35,932 bases of DNA from a virus: the IMG/VR virus record IMGVR_UViG_3300029448_000158, positions 1-35,932 of that record. One strand, given 5' to 3'. The position numbers and the translations under genes are program-made. Under the pieces are notes generated by a model that searched no databases, was not told the DNA's origin, and worked only from the letters and a program-made list of their open reading frames with translations. Shown piece by piece: positions 25,503 to 31,933 of this stretch (within the stretch, counting starts at the first letter, position 1; the number at the start of each line of letters is the position of its first letter).

Positions 25503-26255
25503 TTATCCTGGTTGTTTCATACAAAATATTCCACATTCAAAATCATAATTTTTTAACGGTCTGCCTTTTGCGTTCAAGGGCAATGTGTCTAAATAAATCC
25601 TTTCCCCTTTATGTCTTACAAGTTTAGCTCCTATTTCTCTTGATTGTTTGGCTCTTCTCTCAAAAACCTCTGGGAAAGTTTTTCGTACTAAATTCCAATA
25701 AGTAGGAGACGTTGCTTTTACACAACCAATGCAATTAGCATTAGGATAACCAAGTTCGTATATTTTAGGCTTTTCTATGCCAGCTTCGTTTAATATATCA
25801 AAGCAATCTTGCTTCGTTATATTTTCATCTACCAATACAGGAATAAGGTTGTCCTTTTCTACCTCTTTAAACCTTATCGCTCTTTTTTCTTCATCAGCAG
25901 TAAAACCAAGCACTAAATAGTCTGTAATATTTTTAGCTTCCCATTCTTGTCTTGCGTTCTTTTTTAAATGCAAAGTGCATGGCGCACCAGAAACTCCAGA
26001 CATATACTGCCTAACATCCCAAACTGTTTCAGCTGAACAATCTGGAAACTTGGAGTTTATAGCGTATTCGATTTCTACTCCCAACCACTTTTCAACGTCT
26101 TTTAAAAATCTTTGATTATCTTCATGCTCTTCTACAACAGGGTTATTAACAACTCTTATATTGTTATCTTTGCCATATTTCTCTAGCGTAATCTTAGCCG
26201 CCACAGCTGAAGCAGCACCGCACGAAAACCAAACAGTTATTTCTTTATCTCTCAT
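25503..26255 (-). CDS. PAPS-reductase-like PP-loop protein with Cys motifs
   Basis: This 250-aa protein belongs to the adenine-nucleotide alpha hydrolase superfamily of PAPS reductases and DndC-like enzymes. VWFSCGAASAVAAKITLEKY is the PP-loop in its phage form (S-C-G-A-A-S, residues 9-14). APCTLHLKKNARQEW is the conserved Cys-Lys block. NANCIGCVKA and FECGIFC supply further Cys for an Fe-S cluster. Such genes are frequent in phages, and their reaction is unproven there: sulfate assimilation, nucleic-acid thiolation and other roles are proposed. The gene overlaps the YozE-like stop by four bases and sits inside the packaging operon. Confidence 0.75.
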   Translation of the reverse strand: MRDKEITVWFSCGAASAVAAKITLEKYGKDNNIRVVNNPVVEEHEDNQRFLKDVEKWLGVEIEYAINSKFPDCSAETVWDVRQYMSGVSGAPCTLHLKKNARQEWEAKNITDYLVLGFTADEEKRAIRFKEVEKDNLIPVLVDENITKQDCFDILNEAGIEKPKIYELGYPNANCIGCVKATSPTYWNLVRKTFPEVFERRAKQSREIGAKLVRHKGERIYLDTLPLNAKGRPLKNYDFECGIFCMKQPG

Positions 26256-26455
26256 TTTTTATCCAAGTAGGCTTTATAAGAATCCGCTAGAGCTAGTATT
26301 GCTGTTAGCGGTGCGTTTTGTTCTTCCAAGTATTTTAGTTGAACCAAGTAAGGTTTGTTAGAGGGATAGTTGCAATCATCGAGAACGTGCTTTGCAAATG
26401 TTCCTGTTTTATCGTCTCTATCTACGTTCTGTAACAGGAAGTGATAGAAGTTCAT
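26252..26455 (-). CDS. YozE-like SAM domain protein (67 aa)
   Basis: It reads MNFYHFLLQNVDRDDKTGTF, then AKHVLDDCNYP and LKYLEEQNAP, ending ALADSYKAYL. This is the pattern of the YozE/DUF1250 sterile-alpha-motif-like fold: an aromatic N-terminus, an Asp before Pro, and a C-terminal W/Y-x2-Y. Function unknown in the family. ATGA overlaps link it to both neighbours. Confidence 0.65.
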   Translation of the reverse strand: MNFYHFLLQNVDRDDKTGTFAKHVLDDCNYPSNKPYLVQLKYLEEQNAPLTAILALADSYKAYLDKK

Positions 26456-26601
26456 CCTTGCCCTCTGTATTTCTTTCTATCGTTACGTTTGTTTTTGCCA
26501 GATCCAAAGCTGTTTTTAGAATTGCCAATGGATGTTCTTTTATAGCGATGGCGAGATATATCTCTTGCTGATACTGATTTAAAGGTTGCTTTTCGTACCA
26601 T
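26452..26601 (-). CDS. 49-aa basic conserved microprotein
   Basis: It reads MVRKATFKSVSARDISRHRY and continues KRTSIGNSKNSFGSGKNKR, with many Lys, Arg and Ser. I recall near relatives as tiny unnamed genes in marine and Rhizobiales phages. The stop overlaps the YozE-like start (ATGA). No clear ribosome site precedes its ATG, so it may rely on coupling to the 25-aa ORF upstream (TAATG). Confidence 0.55.
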   Translation of the reverse strand: MVRKATFKSVSARDISRHRYKRTSIGNSKNSFGSGKNKRNDRKKYRGQG

Positions 26602-26678
26602 TATAAAAAAATAAAATAAGCGACAAGTAATCCAAAAGTTAAATTTACAAATAAAAGGGTTAGTTCAGGTCTATTCAT
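26601..26678 (-). CDS. Possible 25-aa membrane peptide
   Basis: The ORF encodes MNRPELTLLFVNLTFGLLVA then YFIFL, a single hydrophobic helix. Its stop overlaps the next start (TAATG), which favours a real leader-like peptide. The upstream AT-rich DNA has no purine-rich ribosome site. It may be a chance ORF. Confidence 0.35.
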   Translation of the reverse strand: MNRPELTLLFVNLTFGLLVAYFIFL

Positions 26679-26713
26679 AAAAAATATAAAAAATTTAGTT
26701 CATAGCTACCAAA

Positions 26714-26746
26714 ATTATACCCCCCAACTTTTTTTGGAGGGGGGGG
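26714..26746 (-). promoter_or_regulatory. G/C-run hairpin abutting a TATAAT box
   Basis: A C run (26720-26725) can pair with a G run (26739-26746), helped by inner CCAA/TTGG. On the minus strand it directly precedes TATAAT (26719-26714), a perfect -10 hexamer, without a recognisable -35. It lies between the small terminase gene and the next operon. It could be a late promoter needing an activator, or part of a terminator. Confidence 0.35.
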
Positions 26747-26782
26747 TGACTAGAAGATTTAAAACTCTGGAGATAGTGTAGA

Positions 26783-26805
26783 GAAAAAGACGATCTTCTA
26801 ATCGT
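26783..26805 (-). terminator. Candidate terminator after the small terminase gene
   Basis: On the minus strand ACGAT and ATCGT (26801-26805 and 26790-26794) form a 5-bp stem with a 6-base loop, followed by C and five T. It lies about 27 bases after the small terminase stop. The stem is short, so termination would be partial at best. Confidence 0.4.
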
Positions 26806-26831
26806 GAAGCAGCTGAGGAGGAGAGAGAGCT

Positions 26832-27332
26832 TCATGTCTTTTGGGGTTTGTCTGATTTTTTATCTGTTGATCCTGGAGCGGAAAGCCTTATGTCAGGCAC
26901 TTTCTCGCCTTCTATAATATTCACTGGTGCATCTAAGGTGCGTAATCTGGCATTATCAAGGGCCGAACCAATGGAGAGAGTGTGATTGGTTTCTACTCTG
27001 TCTTGCCAGTTGTCAGGATCTCGGTTCTTTAAATAGAAGATTTGAGAAGTGGTGTTCATGTTTTGAGTTGCGTTTAAAAAAAGCGCGGAAGCCACAGCGT
27101 CAAGAGCTTTCGTTCTCCCCCCTTTTATAGCTTTATCAAATTTGTCAGAATCCCTTTTTCTGCGAGATATAGTTGCCAATGAAACGCCCATGCTATCAGC
27201 AATTTTCTGTTCTGATATTCCCATACCAATCATTCTGCTAACTTCCTCAAGTTGCTCATCTGTGAACGAAATACGCTTCCTTCCAGCTCGTTTAGGCTTA
27301 CTTTCAGTCATCTTTGTGCTATTTATCTCCAT
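26832..27332 (-). CDS. terS: Terminase small subunit
   Basis: This 166-aa DNA-recognition subunit has a basic start (KPKRAGRKRISF). A helix-turn-helix follows (EEVSRMIGMGISEQKIADSM, then GVSLATISRRKRDS; about residues 28-63) and then a helical part with DAVASALFLNAT. The block IFYLKNRDPDNWQDR (about 108-122) is typical of many small terminases. It overlaps the winged-helix gene by 14 bases. It is separated from the large subunit by four short genes, unlike the usual direct pairing. Confidence 0.8.
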   Translation of the reverse strand: MEINSTKMTESKPKRAGRKRISFTDEQLEEVSRMIGMGISEQKIADSMGVSLATISRRKRDSDKFDKAIKGGRTKALDAVASALFLNATQNMNTTSQIFYLKNRDPDNWQDRVETNHTLSIGSALDNARLRTLDAPVNIIEGEKVPDIRLSAPGSTDKKSDKPQKT

Positions 27333-27738
27333 TTCTTAGTGTATATCCTAACCCAACCAACAGAAAATGTGTATGCTCGCCAGCTTTAGGCAAGCGCAAC
27401 TCATTCTCTGCTGTATATTTTATTATATTCTTTGCAATTAACCTATCCACACTTCGCTTCACAGTATTCCTGTGCATCCCTGTCGCTTTAGCCAAATAAG
27501 TAATGCTATCCCTCACACTCCAGCTCGCCAATCGCCACCTATCCACCATGATCCACAATACCAACTTATCCGCTGGCAACAAATCAGTTCGCCCCACCCT
27601 CGCTTTGAACCAATCCTTCCACAACGCTCGCTTCACCACCCTAAAATCAGAGTACCTCGCTACATACTCCACCCTCACTAAAGCTGAGTTCTCCTCCCTC
27701 TCTATATTCCCCAACACCATCCATTTATACTCCATCAT
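27319..27738 (-). CDS. Winged-helix DNA-binding protein, initiator candidate
   Basis: The 139-aa protein has LPADKLVLWIMVDRWRLASW and a clear winged helix with SITYLAKATGMHRNTVKRSV, then DRLIAKNIIKY (about residues 75-112). Such HTH_36-like folds occur in plasmid and phage replication initiators and regulators. The adjacent 21-bp iterons (27823-27876) make it a good candidate for the iteron-binding protein; this is inference. GAGGGTGA precedes a double ATG (27738 or 27735). A UUCG-loop hairpin lies 18 bases before the start and may control translation. Confidence 0.6.
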   Translation of the reverse strand: MMEYKWMVLGNIEREENSALVRVEYVARYSDFRVVKRALWKDWFKARVGRTDLLPADKLVLWIMVDRWRLASWSVRDSITYLAKATGMHRNTVKRSVDRLIAKNIIKYTAENELRLPKAGEHTHFLLVGLGYTLRNGDK

Positions 27739-27755
27739 TCACCCTCGCAATGCTT

Positions 27756-27777
27756 GCTCCCCACCTTCGGTGGGAGC
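27756..27777 (-). promoter_or_regulatory. TTCG-tetraloop hairpin before the winged-helix gene
   Basis: GCTCCCCACC and GTGGGAGC enclose TTCG on the plus strand (GAAG on the minus-strand transcript), and the arms can be extended outward by TGCTT/AAAGCA with one indel. It lies in the leader, 18 bases upstream of the ATG. It may act on translation, as an attenuator without a T run, or as part of the origin. Confidence 0.5.
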
Positions 27778-27787
27778 AAAGCATAGG

Positions 27788-27876
27788 TAGTATAAGTAGT
27801 ATAATAGGATATAAGCACCTAGTAGGTGCATCAAATGACCAGATAGGTGCATCAATCGACCTAGTTGGTGCATTAA
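27788..27876. other. Candidate replication origin with 21-bp iterons
   Basis: Three copies of TWGGTGCATYAA begin at 27823, 27844 and 27865, exactly 21 bp apart (two helical turns). An inverted GCACCT at 27815-27820 faces the first copy. Beside them is an AT-rich tract with 9-bp direct repeats (AGTATA at 27789 and 27798), like an unwinding element. The region is non-coding, between the methyltransferase/35-aa genes and the winged-helix gene. Iterons beside an initiator-like gene and near the primase-helicase fit an origin. An operator for autoregulation is the alternative. Confidence 0.55.
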
Positions 27877-27877
27877 A

Positions 27878-27985
27878 CTATTTCTTTTCACCCTTCTTTT
27901 TGGGTTCTTTCTTCTTAAATATCCGATCAAATTCCTTGTCGAACTTCTCTTTATTGAAGGGCCTGTAGTCTGATCCTTTACTCAT
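27878..27985 (-). CDS. 35-aa charged microprotein
   Basis: It reads MSKGSDYRPFNKEKFDKEFD and ends RIFKKKEPKKKGEKK. The ATG overlaps the methyltransferase stop by eight bases, with AGGAGAG at proper distance inside the methyltransferase end. Similar tiny ORFs (SDYRPFN...F) occur in other phages as I recall; no function is known. Its end borders the iterons. Confidence 0.6.
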   Translation of the reverse strand: MSKGSDYRPFNKEKFDKEFDRIFKKKEPKKKGEKK

Positions 27986-29279
27986 CTATCTCTCCTAAAA
28001 TAGCTAAAGCAATCCAGTATGCCACTTGTGGAACTATGGCATTACCGAGTGCTTTTAAACGATTGGCTCTGTTCTTTGGATTGGTGGTAACTCTGTCTAT
28101 TCCTCGTTCCCAAGATCCGTCCACCCATGAGGATACCCCATCAGACCTTCCACCCAGGTAGGATTCAAAGCTCCTGATTTCTCCGAAACCACCATCGAAA
28201 GGTTTAACTGCTTCCCCTTCTCCGCTCGTCTCTTGATCGCTGGAGTTGATAAGTTCCCCCTGTCTCGATTGTCCGAGTGTGCTGGAGTTGGCCACATCCT
28301 CATATGTACTTCCGCTGTTAATGTTGGTGTTTTTCTCGTGAACTCCGCTGGATATGCTCCCTCCTTCGATAAGTGAGCTGTCGGAGTCGGCCACATATTC
28401 TGTTCCGCTTCTTGAACTGCTACCGTTAGAGGTTTCCCCCCTTGTGCGTAGTTCTTCGTTCTCTCCGTTGCTGAATCCGTTGTTGGTGTTGGCCACATCT
28501 GTACTTCCTGACTCAATGGAGGTTTCTGTCCTCCTCCCTTGTGTTTCTTTCTCGGCTTCATTATGTTGTTGGAATCGAAAGCTGTTGGTGTACTCCACAT
28601 ATTCGGTTTCCCTGACTTCTGTATCTCCTCCGTTGGCCAGAACTTCACGAACCGATCCAGACTCACGCTCTTGCCTGTCATTGGATTCATTGTCTCCTTG
28701 CTCGTTGACTCCCTTTCTATGTGATCGCTCGCTGTTGGAGTTGGAATCCTCTTGCGTGTCTTGGGCGATAACCCAGACTCTATCTCTGCGGTGGTGGGCG
28801 TTGACGGAAGAAGCTGGAAGTACAACCGCCCTTGCGGAGTAGCCTTCGCTTTCCAAGTCAAACAACACATTGTCGAGTCCCAATGTGATGTGACCAGCAA
28901 CGTTTTCTGCCACGATAAACTTGGGTCTTTTCTGTTTAATAATTTCAAGCATGAACGGCCAGAGGTGGCGGTCGTCCTCCTCGCCTTTGCGCTTCCCAGC
29001 TTGACTGAATGGCTGACAGGGGTATCCCCCTGTGAGGATGTCACATTCAAGGTCTTGCCATTTTCCTTGTCCCCAAATAGGTCTTGTTGATTCATTTCTT
29101 ACTAACTCCGTAATGTCATTATAAATTGGAACACCGGGAAAGTTCTTTTTCAAGACCTTCTGTGGATATTCCTCTATTTCACAAAAGGCTACAGTCTCTA
29201 TCTTTTGAGTTGAATCAAAAGCCAAACTGAAGCCACCGATACCGCTAAACAGGTCTATATGTTTAAGTTTACTCATCAT
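27978..29279 (-). CDS. dcm: C5 cytosine DNA methyltransferase
   Basis: The 433-aa enzyme transfers methyl groups to cytosine in DNA, probably to resist host restriction. Motif I is DLFSGIGGFSLAF (about 9-21), motif IV GGYPCQPFSQAGKRKG with the catalytic Cys (about 88), motif VI VAENVAGH and motif VIII AHHRRDRVWVIA. Motif IX is RLKALGNAIVPQVAYWI near the end. Between VIII and IX (about 175-385), where the target-recognition domain should be, the sequence is a hydrophilic Glu/Ser/Asn/Gly-rich string with repeats such as VANTNN and VADSDS. That part coincides with the nested ORF in another frame. No restriction partner is seen. Its start overlaps the primase-helicase stop by 11 bases. Confidence 0.85.
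   Translation of the reverse strand: MMSKLKHIDLFSGIGGFSLAFDSTQKIETVAFCEIEEYPQKVLKKNFPGVPIYNDITELVRNESTRPIWGQGKWQDLECDILTGGYPCQPFSQAGKRKGEEDDRHLWPFMLEIIKQKRPKFIVAENVAGHITLGLDNVLFDLESEGYSARAVVLPASSVNAHHRRDRVWVIAQDTQEDSNSNSERSHRKGVNEQGDNESNDRQERESGSVREVLANGGDTEVRETEYVEYTNSFRFQQHNEAEKETQGRRTETSIESGSTDVANTNNGFSNGENEELRTRGETSNGSSSRSGTEYVADSDSSLIEGGSISSGVHEKNTNINSGSTYEDVANSSTLGQSRQGELINSSDQETSGEGEAVKPFDGGFGEIRSFESYLGGRSDGVSSWVDGSWERGIDRVTTNPKNRANRLKALGNAIVPQVAYWIALAILGEIDE
28097..29095 (-). CDS. Nested WPTPT-repeat protein inside dcm (alternate frame)
   Basis: A 332-aa ORF lies wholly inside the methyltransferase gene, on the same strand in another frame. It starts MNQQDLFGDKENGK, with GGAG ten bases upstream. 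It holds CLTWKAKATPQGRLYFQLLP (about residues 78-97), then five to six spaced motifs (IPTPTASD, MWSTPTAFD, MWPTPTTDS, MWPTPTAH, MWPTPAHSD), and ends LNPTWVEGLMGYPHGWTDL. I recall proteins with this order of motifs next to or over phage C5 methyltransferases, so it looks like a real family and not a shadow. Trp and Pro sit in a regular pattern while the dcm frame is low-complexity. A function in target recognition is a hypothesis; expression is unproven. Confidence 0.65.
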   Translation of the reverse strand: MNQQDLFGDKENGKTLNVTSSQGDTPVSHSVKLGSAKARRTTATSGRSCLKLLNRKDPSLSWQKTLLVTSHWDSTMCCLTWKAKATPQGRLYFQLLPSTPTTAEIESGLSPKTRKRIPTPTASDHIERESTSKETMNPMTGKSVSLDRFVKFWPTEEIQKSGKPNMWSTPTAFDSNNIMKPRKKHKGGGQKPPLSQEVQMWPTPTTDSATERTKNYAQGGKPLTVAVQEAEQNMWPTPTAHLSKEGAYPAEFTRKTPTLTAEVHMRMWPTPAHSDNRDRGNLSTPAIKRRAEKGKQLNLSMVVSEKSGALNPTWVEGLMGYPHGWTDLGNEE

Positions 29280-31128
29280 CCTCCCAGGGATTACCCTTCA
29301 CATACTCATTACGAGTTTCTTCTAACAATTCTAAAACTGCATCTTTTCTAAAGAGCGTCTTAGTTCTCATGTCCGTTTGCGAATTGGATTTAACCATTGC
29401 AAATCGCACCAATCTATTTGGATCGTAGTCCACACCATATCTCGTACACACAAACTCTGCTTCTTTCTCTGGCCCGTGATACATAACCGCTGCCCATCTC
29501 TGTGAGTCCACTAGCGAGCTTGCTCCTCTGATGCTGGCTCTATGAAGCATTGGATCATCACTCTTACCTAACGAAACCTTGCTCATGTGATGTATGGAGA
29601 TAACACTACAAGCTAATTTGGAAGCCATACTTGCACAATACTGCCCCCACACTTGCCCTACCTCGTTTGAATTGACTGGCGCACTTATCATCGCTTGTAA
29701 TGGATCAAATACAACTAGAACTGGATTGTGAGACTTTATCTCCTCTAATAATTCAAGTGCGGTTGGTGTAAAACCCAACCCACCGCTATCTTCTTTAACC
29801 AATGTCAAAGGTTGTGGTAAATCAGGCACAGTCACACAAAATAAATCGTGGAGTGCGTCTTTCCTTGTGTTGCTTGGATCTATTAACGTCAATCTACGCC
29901 ACAACTCGTTTCTATCATCCTCTGCGTTGACAAAAACCACGTTCCCTCGCTGTGTAACGTCTTTGCCCATCCATTGACCACCACTAATGCAAGCCATAGA
30001 CAGCTTGAGCATCTCCATACTCTTACCGATACCACCCACCGCTGCTAAAACGCCTGGAACTGCCATAGGAATTAAACCATCTATTAACCACTCACGCTCT
30101 GGAGGAGAGGAGGAGAGATTACGAACAGCAAATTGACGGATACCTATGACAGTCCTTTGTATTAATTCGTTCCTTACATATTCAATACCATGTTCTAAAT
30201 ACGCATCGTTCCAATCACCTTTCTCTGGTGGTATGCGTAATATTGCGTTGCTAACTGCCTTTGCAGTCTCGTTAGCGCATTTCTCACCAACGCCATTGCT
30301 ATCATTATCCAACGCTAAAATAAGTTTCGCCTGACTAACCTTTCTAATCTCACTACACGCTTCTAAACAAAAGGGAGCAGCGAACACTACTGCTACTGGC
30401 TTATTAGTTGCTTCCGCAACACTAACGCCAGTTGCGTAACCTTCGGTCACATATATTTCTGACAAATTGGGTAAGGAATTGTGGTCGCATCCAATTAAAA
30501 AGATACCACCCTTAACTTTGGAGCAAGTGGCAAACTTTTTTTGCCCTTTAGGTGAAATGGTCTGTAATGATTCGATCTCCCCTGATATACTGCGAATCGG
30601 TATCAACAGCTCGTTTCTGTTGTTAATTTTTAACCCTACATTTTTAACTTTTTTGGAGACTAAATATTTATGTTCCTTGCTAAGCTCATGTCCTTTTTCA
30701 AATCTTTCACTACACTCTTTTGCGACCTCTTCTTGCCTTTCTTTGCGATTAGCTTTTGCCCTCTCATTAGCTATTTGCACTTGTCTGGAGAGTTCGGCTT
30801 GCTGTGAAGGGGATAAATTGGATACCGCTTTGTTAGACCATTTCCAGGTTAGATTAGATCTCCAATTACCATAAACACAGACCATTAACTGATCCGTTTG
30901 AAAGAAAACGTAATAACCAGAACGCTCACCTGAACGATCTGCCCTTACGCTTGTCGTGGCTACTACAGGTACTCTCTGTAGCTCACCAGTCGTGTCTATG
31001 TAATCTACTCTTAATCCGTCATTGTTCATTTGCCGAACTAGGTCGGTAATATCACCAGCTGTGTTCGGAAAAGCTATATCATCAGAAAGAGCAAGACCAC
31101 CTTCAAAGTAATCTTCTACGTCTTTCAT
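29269..31128 (-). CDS. Primase-helicase (TOPRIM plus RepA-like ATPase)
   Basis: The 619-aa protein joins two activities. Residues about 60-330 form a primase-like part with the TOPRIM motifs EIYVTEGYATGVSVAEAT (Glu) and KLILALDNDSNG (Asp-x-Asp). Residues about 345-600 form a RecA-like hexameric helicase with Walker A AVGGIGKSMEM, Walker B VLVVFDPLQAM and SVISIHHMSK. No zinc-binding domain is seen at the N-terminus. It would unwind and prime at the origin for host polymerases, since no phage polymerase is found. The N-terminus DVEDYFEGGL matches that of the SSB-like protein. TAATG overlaps link it to the upstream gene. Confidence 0.85.
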   Translation of the reverse strand: MKDVEDYFEGGLALSDDIAFPNTAGDITDLVRQMNNDGLRVDYIDTTGELQRVPVVATTSVRADRSGERSGYYVFFQTDQLMVCVYGNWRSNLTWKWSNKAVSNLSPSQQAELSRQVQIANERAKANRKERQEEVAKECSERFEKGHELSKEHKYLVSKKVKNVGLKINNRNELLIPIRSISGEIESLQTISPKGQKKFATCSKVKGGIFLIGCDHNSLPNLSEIYVTEGYATGVSVAEATNKPVAVVFAAPFCLEACSEIRKVSQAKLILALDNDSNGVGEKCANETAKAVSNAILRIPPEKGDWNDAYLEHGIEYVRNELIQRTVIGIRQFAVRNLSSSPPEREWLIDGLIPMAVPGVLAAVGGIGKSMEMLKLSMACISGGQWMGKDVTQRGNVVFVNAEDDRNELWRRLTLIDPSNTRKDALHDLFCVTVPDLPQPLTLVKEDSGGLGFTPTALELLEEIKSHNPVLVVFDPLQAMISAPVNSNEVGQVWGQYCASMASKLACSVISIHHMSKVSLGKSDDPMLHRASIRGASSLVDSQRWAAVMYHGPEKEAEFVCTRYGVDYDPNRLVRFAMVKSNSQTDMRTKTLFRKDAVLELLEETRNEYVKGNPWEDDE

Positions 31129-31358
31129 TAGAACGGCACTTCAGATTCTTTCTTTTTGTACGCTCTAATAATTACGCTAATAAATTTAGATACTGTACTT
31201 TTATCCCATTTGTTTAAATGAGGGCCATGTTCCTTAATAAAGGGAGCAGCTTGTTTGATTGCGTAATCTCTACAATCATCACTAACCACAAAACCATTCT
31301 CATTTTTCTCTGGCAATTCTCCTCTAAGTCCATTCTTTAATAAGTCTAAGTGACTCAT
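31128..31358 (-). CDS. Unknown 76-aa protein, possibly longer with Zn motif
   Basis: From ATG 31356-31358 (AGGAG eight bases upstream) it reads MSHLDLLKNGLRGELPEKNE and is helical and charged. The frame stays open upstream to a TGA at 31494, and the extra codons encode CGICFRGCSG and IGACS. Joined to the CSMSH at the start, these look like a zinc ribbon, so the real protein may begin further up. ATG 31407-31409 would add 17 residues; no ATG, GTG or TTG precedes the first Cys codons. It lies between the SSB-like and primase-helicase genes. Confidence 0.6.
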   Translation of the reverse strand: MSHLDLLKNGLRGELPEKNENGFVVSDDCRDYAIKQAAPFIKEHGPHLNKWDKSTVSKFISVIIRAYKKKESEVPF

Positions 31359-31462
31359 ACTGCACGCTCCTATTGCTTTTGAATTTCTATCACTTGGATC
31401 TCGATACATCAGACCTGAACATCCACGAAAGCAGATGCCACAAGCTGATGGTCGAGTATCTC

Positions 31463-31933
31463 TTATTGATCCCAGGGGTTCTTCTCGGAATCTTCACTAA
31501 CAGGCTCACTAGCTTGTGGTTTAGTATCTTTTGCAACAGTCCAACGCTTTATGTCGTTATACCCATTCTTATTAATACTAACTGTAAACCCAGCTTGCTT
31601 ACCAATCAGTTGATCCCAGCTAGTAAGTGAACCAATCTCTGTTGCGCTCATTAAACGCATCAGATCTTGTTTACCCCACTCAACGTAGTCTGCGTTGTTG
31701 TCAACCAAAGTAATATTTTTCCAAAGGTGTCTGCCCTTGCTTTGTTCACTTGTGATTTCAAACTCAATCTTTAAATGTTCTCCATCTGACCAAGATTCAG
31801 GGTTAATTTCAGCAGAAGCATTGACGATCTTGCCAATGTATTTGCCCTCTGGAACTGGTGAATTATCGTAAGTAGGTGTTTCCATACCTTCTGTAGTTAA
31901 TCCATCTTTGAAGTAATCTTTCACATCACTCAT
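31463..31933 (-). CDS. ssDNA-binding protein, DUF669-like
   Basis: The 156-aa protein carries VPEGKYIGKIVNASAEIN, then GEHLKIEFEI, GRHLWKNITL and an OB-like strand pattern ending FTVSINKNGYNDIKRW. That is the DUF669 pattern, a phage SSB-like family. The acidic tail (SEPVSEDSEKNPWDQ) resembles SSB tips that recruit partners. The first residues, DVKDYFKDGL, are nearly repeated in the primase-helicase. It overlaps the ATPase stop by four bases, within the recombination-replication block. Confidence 0.75.
   Translation of the reverse strand: MSDVKDYFKDGLTTEGMETPTYDNSPVPEGKYIGKIVNASAEINPESWSDGEHLKIEFEITSEQSKGRHLWKNITLVDNNADYVEWGKQDLMRLMSATEIGSLTSWDQLIGKQAGFTVSINKNGYNDIKRWTVAKDTKPQASEPVSEDSEKNPWDQ

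Noticed and set aside
27815-27876. CRISPR-like array
   Set aside because: Only three 12-bp units spaced 21 bp, no spacers of normal length and no cas genes; iterons fit better.
27739-27930. 63-aa ORF over the iterons (MIGYLRRKNPKRR..., MHQLGRLMHLSGHLMHL)
   Set aside because: It overlaps the 35-aa gene, which has a good ribosome site, and its periodic sequence is simply the translation of the 21-bp iterons.
28354-28842. 162-aa plus-strand ORF opposite dcm
   Set aside because: Long open antisense frame is a by-product of dual coding and Ser/Glu-rich codons on the minus strand; no ribosome site or recognisable motif.
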